NCBI GenBank assembly: GCA_017881285.1
Contig: JADGRD010000231.1
Location: 1-6,141, forward strand
Source: Pseudomonadota bacterium
GTDB lineage: Bacteria > Myxococcota_A > Polyangia > Fen-1088
Reading direction: 5' to 3'
DNA: 6,141 nucleotides
This document shows, piece after piece, positions 1-5,209 of this stretch. Each line of letters starts with the position of its first letter. The first letter of the stretch is position 1. A program made the position numbers and the translations under genes. Under the pieces are notes generated by a model, which saw only the letters and a program-made list of their open reading frames with translations, ran no database searches and was not told the DNA's origin.

Positions 1-287
1 GAAAGCGGTCCGGAAACAGTGGCGGGACGAGAGCTGGCCTCGGTGGAACGCCGGGCGGTTCGGGCGGGACCAATTCCGGTGCTGGCGGAGGCGGGAGTGG
101 CGGCGTTTCCAGCGCAACTGGATCGTCGCATGGTGGCTCGGCCGGCACTACCAGTGAGAGCAAATCCACGGGGTGCTCATGCGATATCGGACGGCCCTCG
201 ATGGGACCCGGGGCACTGGGACTCTTCATTCTCCTGGTGATGAGCGCGTACCGTCGGGCCAAGGGACGGCGCGGTGGTGTTGGCTGA
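1..287 (+). CDS. C-terminal part of a Gly-rich surface protein with a MYXO-CTERM-type anchor (5' end outside window)
   Basis: The frame whose first full codon is at base 3 is open from the window edge to TGA at 285-287 and gives the last 94 residues. About 55 residues are a low-complexity Gly/Ser/Thr spacer. A Gly-Cys-Ser-Cys-Asp segment follows, then a proline and glycine turn, a hydrophobic helix (LGLFILLVM), and a basic tail rich in Arg and Lys (YRRAKGRR). This order of cysteine, helix and Arg cluster at the extreme C-terminus is the MYXO-CTERM sorting signal known from myxobacteria, which directs proteins to the cell surface. The catalytic or binding domain lies upstream of the window, so the function is unknown. 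The next gene starts 30 bases downstream on the same strand, so the two may be co-transcribed. The anchor call is fairly secure. Confidence 0.8.
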   Translation, partial: KRSGNSGGTRAGLGGTPGGSGGTNSGAGGGGSGGVSSATGSSHGGSAGTTSESKSTGCSCDIGRPSMGPGALGLFILLVMSAYRRAKGRRGGVG

Positions 288-317
288 GTCCGAGCGCGAC
301 GGTGGAGAGACTGCAAA

Positions 318-1814
318 ATGGCACCGAAGAAGCTGTCGAGACTTGTCATCCTGCTCTTCGTTGGAATGCTGGGTCTTGGCTGCACGGGCCAGAATGGCAA
401 GTCAGGCGCAGGCTCGGGCGGTTCCACTTCTGCGCCGAGTGGAGGCGCCTTCGGCACGGGCGGTAGTGGCGGTGCCACGGGTGTGGGAGGCACGGCGGGA
501 TCGAGGACCGACGCTGCGTCCGTGACCGGTGGCCAGGGCGGCACGCAGCCGACCGTCACGGATGCGGCAGTGGGCGCGGAGGTTGCGGACGTCGCTTCGG
601 TCCCACGGGATATGGCGTCTGGCAGCAGCGGTGGAACTGGCGGATCGGCCGGGATTGGAGGTTCGAGCAAGACTGGCGGAACGACCGGAGCCGGCGGCAC
701 GACCGGGGCCGGTGGCACGACTGGGGCTGGTGGTTCGAGCAAGACTGGCGGAACGACCGGGGCCGGCGGCACGACTGGGGCCGGCGGCACGACTGGGGCC
801 GGCGGAAGGACCGGGGCCGGCGGTACGACTGGGGCTGGCGGCACGATTGGGGCCGGAGGCGCGACGGGCGTCGGGGGTCAAACCGGAGCTGGCGGCGCTA
901 CCACCGTCACCTTTCAGAACGGCAGCTTTTGGAAGGACACCAAGGGCAACCGCATCGAGGCCCACGGCGGCGGATTCCTCAAGGTCGGCGACACATGGTA
1001 TTGGTTTGGCGAGGACAAATCGGGGAACTCGGGCACGTTCAAGGCGGTCAACTGCTACGCATCGAAGGATCTCGTGACCTGGGAGTTCCGCAACGCGATC
1101 ATCACCCGCAGCACCGCGACCCAGCTCAACACCTCTGATCGCATCATCGAGCGGCCCAAGGTCATCTACAACGACTCGACCAAGCAATACGTGATGTGGG
1201 CCCACTGGGACAACGGCGATTACAGCGAGGCCTCGGCGAGTGTCTTCACCAGTCCGACCGTCGACGGCAACTACACCTTCGTGAAGTCGTTCAAGCCGCT
1301 CGGCAACATGTCGCGCGACTGCAACCTGTTCAAGGAGGACAATGGGACGGCCTATTTCATGTCGGCCGCGAATAACAACGCGGACATGATGATGTACCAG
1401 CTCACGGACGACTACCTCGACGTCAAGCAGCTGACCGTCAAGTTGTGGGCGGGCTCCAGCCGCGAGGCACCGGCGATGTTCAAGGCCGGCGGGACGTACT
1501 TCATGATCAACTCGGCCGCCACTGGGTGGAATTCCAACCAGGCCCAGTACGCCAGCGCACCCGCCGTGGCTGGTCCCTGGACCAGCCTCAGCAATATTGG
1601 CGATTCGACCACCTTCGACACGCAGTCCACCTACGTAATTCCAATCGTGGGCAGCGAGGCGACGACCTACATCTACGCCGGTGATCGCTGGCAGGATCCC
1701 GATTTGGTCAGCTCGAAGTACATCTGGCTGCCCCTAGTTGTGAATGGTACCAAGCTGAGCTTGAGCTACTCCGCCCAGTGGTCGCTTAACCTGACCACCG
1801 GTCGCAGCAACTAG
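318..1814 (+). CDS. Lipoprotein-like GH43 glycoside hydrolase, probable exo-beta-1,3-galactanase (GH43_24 type)
   Basis: This 498-residue protein probably trims beta-1,3-linked galactan, the backbone of type II arabinogalactan, at the cell surface. Residues 1-22 form a signal with a basic start (KK, R), a hydrophobic core and Cys22; the lipobox (GLGC) is imperfect, so a lipoprotein is likely but unproven. Residues 27-195 are a Gly/Thr/Ala spacer. The catalytic beta-propeller covers about 197-495. Family-like motifs are GGGFLKVGDTWYWFGED (218-233), IIERPKVIYN (276-285), MSRD (331-334), SREAP (381-385) and DTQSTYV (434-440). Glu278, Glu383 and Gln436 are spaced 105 and 53 apart, almost as in the recalled fungal enzyme Pc1,3Gal43A (Glu102, Glu208, Gln263), where a glutamine replaces the usual base. 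Start 318 is chosen because it supplies the signal and has GGAG at 304-307, ten bases upstream. No C-terminal carbohydrate-binding module is present. GH43 is near certain; the subfamily and substrate are less so. Confidence 0.88.
   Translation: MAPKKLSRLVILLFVGMLGLGCTGQNGKSGAGSGGSTSAPSGGAFGTGGSGGATGVGGTAGSRTDAASVTGGQGGTQPTVTDAAVGAEVADVASVPRDMASGSSGGTGGSAGIGGSSKTGGTTGAGGTTGAGGTTGAGGSSKTGGTTGAGGTTGAGGTTGAGGRTGAGGTTGAGGTIGAGGATGVGGQTGAGGATTVTFQNGSFWKDTKGNRIEAHGGGFLKVGDTWYWFGEDKSGNSGTFKAVNCYASKDLVTWEFRNAIITRSTATQLNTSDRIIERPKVIYNDSTKQYVMWAHWDNGDYSEASASVFTSPTVDGNYTFVKSFKPLGNMSRDCNLFKEDNGTAYFMSAANNNADMMMYQLTDDYLDVKQLTVKLWAGSSREAPAMFKAGGTYFMINSAATGWNSNQAQYASAPAVAGPWTSLSNIGDSTTFDTQSTYVIPIVGSEATTYIYAGDRWQDPDLVSSKYIWLPLVVNGTKLSLSYSAQWSLNLTTGRSN
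660..896 (+). repeat. 18-bp tandem repeats encoding the GTTGAG spacer of the GH43 protein
   Basis: Roughly thirteen degenerate copies of an 18-bp unit (Gly-Gly-Thr-Thr-Gly-Ala) run in frame through residues ~115-193. A higher-order copy is visible: the block beginning GGTTCGAGCAAGACTGGCGG occurs at 660 and again at 732, exactly 72 bases (four units) apart. This suggests recent duplication by slippage or unequal crossover. Because the unit is a multiple of three, copy changes alter spacer length without breaking the frame. Confidence 0.9.
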
Positions 1815-1857
1815 TTCCGCCCGTCAGAAATCCGGCCGTATTCGGCCGCCGATCCTC

Positions 1858-1880
1858 TTGGAACCCTGGGAGGGTTCCAA
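1858..1880. terminator. Candidate stem-loop terminator after the GH43 gene
   Basis: TTGGAACCCT (1858-1867) pairs perfectly with AGGGTTCCAA (1871-1880) around a three-base GGG loop, giving a 10-bp stem 44 bases past the GH43 stop. There is no T-run on either side, so classic intrinsic termination is not shown. It may simply be part of the larger inverted-repeat element, or it may act on both convergent transcripts. Confidence 0.4.
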
Positions 1881-1959
1881 ACCTCCCGCGAAGGGCGAGG
1901 CCGAGCGAAGCTCGTCCACGCCCGCGCGGTAGCGCCCCCCGCGTCGTTGCTCCTCGGTT

Positions 1960-1977
1960 GCATAGCTACGGCTATGC
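1960..1977. repeat. Central hairpin of the inverted-repeat element
   Basis: GCATAGC (1960-1966) and GCTATGC (1971-1977) form a perfect 7-bp stem with a TACG loop near the middle of the 1815-2047 element. Similar GCATAGC/GCTATGC hairpins occur as dispersed palindromic repeats in some GC-rich proteobacteria (from memory, not checked). Confidence 0.55.
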
Positions 1978-2081
1978 GTCCTCGTCGCGCCTCGCGGGAG
2001 ACGCGGCTTGGCGGCCTCGGTACTGCCCGTATTTCTGACGGGCAGAACCAGCTCGCACTCTTCGCGACCGGGGCGTGCGCG

Positions 2082-3557
2082 TCAGCGACCGTACCCGGCA
2101 GCGACGATGTTGGCCTGCACGGCGTCGTCGATCGCATCCGACGGGTTGCCGGATGTCATGCATCCTTCGAAGAAGGTTCCTTCGCCGGTGTGGCTGTTGT
2201 CACCGCCGGTTCCGAGGATGATGGCGCCCTCCTTCTTCTGGGGACTGTAGCCGGCCGGGCGTGCTCCGTCATACTTGATCGCGAGGGTGCCGGACTGTGC
2301 ATCGCCGCCCTTGAGCACCATACGGTTCCCAGAGGGACCCTTGAGCATGGCCACAGCATAGTTGGCGACGAGGGGCGTGTTGCTAGCTGTCACGACGTTG
2401 GGATCGCCTCCCGCATAGACGCCGTCTTCGATGTCCGCCATGACCCAGGGGCCGGCGCCATTGCCCTTGGCCCACTGTGTGCTACTCCCGAAATAGACTG
2501 CTTCCATGGTGGCCTTGCCGTTGTCCAAGTTGTTTGTCTCTGCGTTCCCATAGTCGAAGCAGCACCATTGGTTGTAGTGCTTCCCACTTACCACCATGTA
2601 CATGGCCTCCGGCTGATCGCCGGTCGGGACCCCCTTCGTCTGGTTGTTTCGGTAACCCACGGCGCCTACATCATTGTCCCAGCTTGAAGTTGTATAAACG
2701 CCATAGACCGTATGACCGTTTAGCTGTATTTTGGCCTGGGTCGCGTTCGCTTCCAGGCCCCCATTGTTCAACCAGCCGCCCGGTGGCGATTTGGTGAGAT
2801 GATTGCCGTTCGGCGACTGGTCGTAGATCTCCGAAATTGTGCAAGTCGTGCCGGCGCAGAACGTATCTTGCGTGGCCGAGCTGGCGTAGCCTCCAGCGCT
2901 CAGGACTGCGATGTCTTTGGTGGTCTTGTCCGACGCGCGCCTGACCTGGTACAGGTTTCCGCTGTACGATCCGTAGAGAGCACGAACCGTGCTGTGCGCC
3001 GCGACACATGGTGTATTGCCGGATTGGTAGATGTCGCAAGGCCCGCCAGCACCCGTCGTACCGCTCGAGCCGGCGGTTCCACCCGTGCCACTGGTGCCAC
3101 CCGAACCGGTCTGACCGCCAGCCGCGGCATCCTGGGGATTGCTGCTACCGCCTCCTACACCGCCGCTGCCAGCCGAACCTCCGCCGGAGCTGGTCCGAGT
3201 GCGCCCGCCAGCCCCACCCGCGCGACCGGTTCCGCCACTCGCGCCGCCGCCCCCCGATTGGCCTTGTCCACCTCCAGTACTCGCGATTCCGCCTGAAGCC
3301 GTGCTTCCTCCGCTGCCCGTGGTTCCACCCTCACCGAGCGCGCCGGCTGGGCCCGTCACCCCACCACTACCCACAGACCCACCCACACCCGCCAGGCCGC
3401 CGGATCCATTCCCACCCGTGGATTTCGCTGTGCCGCCAGAGCCCACGCTGCCCCCAGTATTGGACGGTCCTGAGACTGTGAGACCGCATGCCTCGACCGC
3501 TGCCAGCAAAAGTGCGAGGGAAAGGAAAGCTTGCAGGTCAGGTCGCGCGTGTTTCAT
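2082..3557 (-). CDS. GH54 alpha-L-arabinofuranosidase, secreted or lipoprotein, lacking CBM42
   Basis: This 491-residue protein should release terminal alpha-L-arabinofuranose from arabinan, arabinoxylan or arabinogalactan outside the cell. Residues 1-24 form a signal with Cys24 (VEAC, a weak lipobox); 31-171 are a Gly-rich spacer; 172-490 are a complete GH54 catalytic domain starting GGPCDIYQSG. Compared with recalled Aspergillus AkAbfB, the three disulfide sites are kept: Cys174/Cys184, Cys234/Cys239 and the vicinal pair Cys332-Cys333 (CCFDYGNAET). The nucleophile should be Glu377 (MADIED) and the acid/base Asp453 (TGGDNS); their spacing of 76, and 44 from the vicinal cysteines, equals AkAbfB (Cys177, Glu221, Asp297). 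The protein stops after NIVAAGYGR, where the fungal enzyme continues into the arabinose-binding CBM42, so that module is missing. The start is supported by GAGGT on the minus strand (3563-3567), five bases before the ATG. It converges on the GH43 gene and diverges from the sigma gene. Confidence 0.93.
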   Translation of the reverse strand: MKHARPDLQAFLSLALLLAAVEACGLTVSGPSNTGGSVGSGGTAKSTGGNGSGGLAGVGGSVGSGGVTGPAGALGEGGTTGSGGSTASGGIASTGGGQGQSGGGGASGGTGRAGGAGGRTRTSSGGGSAGSGGVGGGSSNPQDAAAGGQTGSGGTSGTGGTAGSSGTTGAGGPCDIYQSGNTPCVAAHSTVRALYGSYSGNLYQVRRASDKTTKDIAVLSAGGYASSATQDTFCAGTTCTISEIYDQSPNGNHLTKSPPGGWLNNGGLEANATQAKIQLNGHTVYGVYTTSSWDNDVGAVGYRNNQTKGVPTGDQPEAMYMVVSGKHYNQWCCFDYGNAETNNLDNGKATMEAVYFGSSTQWAKGNGAGPWVMADIEDGVYAGGDPNVVTASNTPLVANYAVAMLKGPSGNRMVLKGGDAQSGTLAIKYDGARPAGYSPQKKEGAIILGTGGDNSHTGEGTFFEGCMTSGNPSDAIDDAVQANIVAAGYGR

Positions 3558-3780
3558 AGATGACCTCAGAATGTGTGATTGGGCCGACCGAGCGAATGTC
3601 GCTGAGTGTCAAGAGGGTAGGCGGGACTGGCCGACCTCGGACATTCCATGCCGGAGTTCCCCGCCGACCTCCGGGGTTTTCCGGAGCTTCGGCTAGCAAA
3701 CCTCGCGACGACTCTGCAGAGCGGCCTTGTCGCTCATGCAGTGGCGCGAGCGTCGTCTTTCCGTTGCGCTGATTCGGCGG

Positions 3781-3799
3781 TTGCTCGACGCTCAAGCAA
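3781..3799. promoter_or_regulatory. Quasi-palindrome, candidate operator
   Basis: TTGCTCGACGCTCAAGCAA pairs TTGCT with AGCAA and GA with TC around a CGC centre, with one mismatch per arm. It lies about 145 bases upstream of the sigma start and 224 bases upstream of the GH54 start. The size and dyad symmetry fit a homodimer binding site, but no regulator is known and the resemblance may be chance. Confidence 0.3.
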
Positions 3800-3934
3800 C
3801 GGGGCGAATCGTCGATAGTAGACAAATGGGTCAACTGACAAACGGATGGCTGCGGGTTCGGTGGGGTCGCCGTCCCCTTGGAGTGAGCTTTATGACGGAA
3901 AGCGGAACGGTCCGTCACTGCTCCTACTGCATCC

Positions 3935-3938
3935 GAGG
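3935..3938 (+). promoter_or_regulatory. Shine-Dalgarno GAGG deciding the sigma-factor start
   Basis: Three in-frame ATG codons cluster at 3939, 3945 and 3948. GAGG at 3935-3938 directly abuts the first, which is too close, but sits six bases before 3945 and nine before 3948. The start is therefore placed at 3945, with 3948 as the alternative. Confidence 0.55.
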
Positions 3939-3944
3939 ATGACG

Positions 3945-4541
3945 ATGATGGGAGGCAAAGCAAAGACCGATGCGCCCGGCATTCCGCCGAGTGCAGCCTC
4001 TCCCGCGCCTCCCTTCCAAGCTATCTACAAGCAATACCTAGACTTCGTGTGGTCATCGGCCGGACACCTCGGTGCCGGAAGAGACGTCATTGACGACGTG
4101 GTTCAGGATGTATTCATCGTGATCCATTCCAAGCTTGCAACGTTGCAACGGCCAGAAGCCCTGCGAAGCTGGATCTACGGTATCGTACGCCGTACGGTGA
4201 GTGACTACCGGCGGTCCAGGCGGACCCGGGATGCCGCTGGGGCGAGACTCGGCGCCGAGATCAGGTCGAGTCCACCGTCTCCATCGCCTCTCGACATGGC
4301 TGAGAGGAATGCCGAACTGGACCTGCTCGAGAGCGTCCTGGCAGAGCTCGACGAGCCGAAACGAGAGGTCTTCGTGATGGTGGAGGTTCTCGAAATGACG
4401 GTACCGGAGGTGGTTCAGGCGCTCGAGATGCCGCTGAATACAGCCTATTCGAGGCTTCGGATGGCGAGGCAAGTCTTCGAGGAAGCGCTCGCCAGGCATG
4501 AAGCGCATGACAAGGAGAATCGGCGACCATGTCAACCTTGA
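3945..4541 (+). CDS. ECF-type RNA polymerase sigma factor (sigma-70 family)
   Basis: The product directs RNA polymerase to a set of promoters. With the start at 3945 it is 198 residues, typical for an ECF sigma factor having only regions 2 and 4. Region 2 lies at about 24-94, with the DVVQDVF core-binding helix (51-57) and LRSWIYGIVRRTVSDYRRSRR-like basic end (from about 73). A proline/serine-rich linker (107-117) follows. Region 4 lies at about 120-182, with ELDEPKREVFVMVEVLEMTVPEVV and the recognition helix in MPLNTAYSRLRMAR (162-175). The frame stays open back to 3846, but the extra 33 residues look non-conserved and lack a ribosome site. The gene overlaps by 13 bases the start of the decayed membrane-protein frame at 4529, a possible anti-sigma-like partner. 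Regulation of the nearby hydrolase genes is plausible but unproven. Confidence 0.9.
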   Translation: MMGGKAKTDAPGIPPSAASPAPPFQAIYKQYLDFVWSSAGHLGAGRDVIDDVVQDVFIVIHSKLATLQRPEALRSWIYGIVRRTVSDYRRSRRTRDAAGARLGAEIRSSPPSPSPLDMAERNAELDLLESVLAELDEPKREVFVMVEVLEMTVPEVVQALEMPLNTAYSRLRMARQVFEEALARHEAHDKENRRPCQP

Positions 4542-4761
4542 GTCCAAGAGGTCATGCTCTCGTTCGTGCCGGTCGGCGTGCTTTTCAACCGACCGACGCC
4601 GACCGCGTGCGTCTACTCGGCGCACTGAGTTTTCGACTGGGGAGGTTGGGCTGCCGCCCGACATGGGCTCGGCGGCGCCCGCGGTTGTCGCGGGCTGAAC
4701 TATATGGGCTTCCATTTCGGTGGCTGGGGTCGGCGTTGGCATCCTCGGCGCGGCCCCGTAG
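4529..4761 (+). pseudogene. Decayed small membrane protein following the sigma gene (frameshift plus stop)
   Basis: An ATG overlapping the sigma stop by 13 bases opens a frame beginning MSTLSPRGHALVRAGR and continuing to LLGALSFRLG (38 residues). This start resembles, from memory, conserved proteins encoded directly after ECF sigma factors in myxobacteria, which continue into a transmembrane helix. Here the frame runs on into Arg-rich nonsense to 4795. Adding one base to the GGGG run at 4639-4642 would give EVGLPPDMGSAAPAVVAG, then TGA at 4696-4698, then the hydrophobic stretch TIWASISVAGVGVGILGAAP and TAG at 4759-4761. This fits a gene broken by one frameshift and at least one nonsense change, possibly worsened by a sequencing error. 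The 88-residue uninterrupted frame (4529-4795) is the alternative reading. Function is unknown; sensor or anti-sigma partner is a guess from position. Confidence 0.5.
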
Positions 4762-4796
4762 TCCGCGTGGCGGCCAGACCGGACGCACCCGCTGAA

Positions 4797-5060
4797 TCAC
4801 ATGTGGGAATTTCCATCCTCAGCTTTGATAATCCTGCCGTCCCTGTAGCAGTAGCTCTTCATGGTCTTGTCCTCGAGCCCGTTGTCTTGGTCGCGCGGCT
4901 GCGCGTTTGACGCGCCCCACGCGCCCGTGGTGAGCTTGCTGATGATGGGGGTTGGCTGGAAGTAGTCGAACAGGGTTTTGGCCGCCGCCGGCGATGTGCT
5001 GCAAACGACGCATATCGTCGTCAGAAGTTGGATAGTCGTTGTCATGGCGCTTGGAGTCAT
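4797..5060 (-). pseudogene. N-terminal fragment of a secreted glycosidase-like protein
   Basis: This 87-residue frame starts with a signal peptide: a hydrophobic core around residues 8-20 (LLTTICVVC) and an AAA cleavage site at 25-27, though it has no basic residue before the core. The mature part reads KTLFDYFQPTPI, then WGASNAQPRDQDNGLEDK, then SYCYRDGRIIKAEDGNSHM and stops. It resembles, from memory, the start of large secreted beta-propeller glycosidase-like proteins in which the segment continues ...HMFASRW; that continuation is not found in any of the three frames downstream. A ribosome site (AAGGA, seven bases before the ATG at 5060) and start look intact, so truncation is at the 3' end, beside the decayed membrane-protein frame. 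It could instead be a genuine small secreted protein. Family assignment is tentative. Confidence 0.5.
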
Positions 5061-5209
5061 TTCCGATTCCTTTCTGGCGCGGCGTTCCTCACGGGTGGTT
5101 CTTCTGCTCGGACGTCACCTGGCGGAGCGGCGTGAACGTGGCGTTTCCGTGAGGCCGAATCACCGTGACGGAAGCGCGCGGCTCGCACCACTGCAAGGCG
5201 GAGGTTTGC
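5061..5209. promoter_or_regulatory. Divergent promoter region between the glycosidase fragment and the esterase
   Basis: The 149 bases between two divergent starts should contain both promoters. CCGTGA occurs twice, at 5146-5151 and 5162-5167, 16 bases apart, and TTCCGT/ACGGAA arms flank the pair. No -35/-10 pair was recognised with confidence. Confidence 0.35.
5200..5204 (+). promoter_or_regulatory. Ribosome binding site of the esterase gene
   Basis: GGAGG lies five bases before the ATG at 5210. This strong match fixes the start, which also gives a complete signal sequence. Confidence 0.75.

Larger units (their letters stand above)
1815..2047. repeat. Nested inverted-repeat element filling the convergent intergenic space
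   Basis: The outermost arms are TTCCGCCCGTCAGAAAT at 1815-1831 and its inverted copy at 2031-2047, matching at 16 of 17 positions. The similarity continues inward imperfectly to about 1850 and 2011. Inside are a second pair of arms (CTCCCGCGA at 1883-1891 with TCGCGGGAG at 1992-2000), a strong local hairpin (1858-1880) and a central hairpin (1960-1977). The left arm starts on the base after the GH43 stop codon and the right arm ends 34 bases before the GH54 stop. No credible protein is encoded. It could be a MITE-like or palindromic interspersed repeat, or a large bidirectional terminator structure. No target-site duplication was recognised. Confidence 0.7.
3558..3944. promoter_or_regulatory. 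Gene-free divergent intergenic region between the GH54 and sigma genes
   Basis: This stretch of almost 390 bases separates two divergent starts and should hold both promoters. No reading frame in it resembles a protein. Visible structure includes CTCCGG/CCGGAG (3669-3674 and 3681-3686, loop GGTTTT), the perfect 10-bp palindrome CTCTGCAGAG (3712-3721), a 19-base quasi-palindrome at 3781-3799, and two GACAAA copies (3821-3826 and 3836-3841). No confident -35/-10 pair could be assigned. Confidence 0.5.

Noticed and set aside
660..896. Possible CRISPR array in the 18-bp periodic region
   Set aside because: The repeats are contiguous, in frame and without unique spacers; they encode a peptide linker.
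402..1205. Long minus-strand open frame (267 residues) opposite the GH43 gene
   Set aside because: It is the complement of the Gly-rich repeat spacer and start of the propeller; its Arg/Ala/Gly/Pro-rich sequence comes from GC-rich repeats and has no domain.
1947..2687. Plus-strand frame of 246 residues running across the convergent junction
   Set aside because: It runs antisense to the well-supported GH54 catalytic domain and across the inverted-repeat element, with no recognisable domain.
3669..3686. CTCCGG/CCGGAG hairpin as an intrinsic terminator
   Set aside because: It has only a 6-bp stem, no T-run follows, and it lies upstream of two divergent genes where no transcript is expected to end.
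3139..3696. Plus-strand Pro-rich open frame (185 residues) opposite the GH54 spacer
   Set aside because: Poly-proline sequence is what Gly-rich codons give on the other strand; the GH54 frame explains the region fully.
3846..3944. N-terminal extension of the sigma factor from the ATG at 3846
   Set aside because: The extra 33 residues look like translated upstream DNA and there is no ribosome site, whereas GAGG at 3935-3938 is well spaced for 3945.
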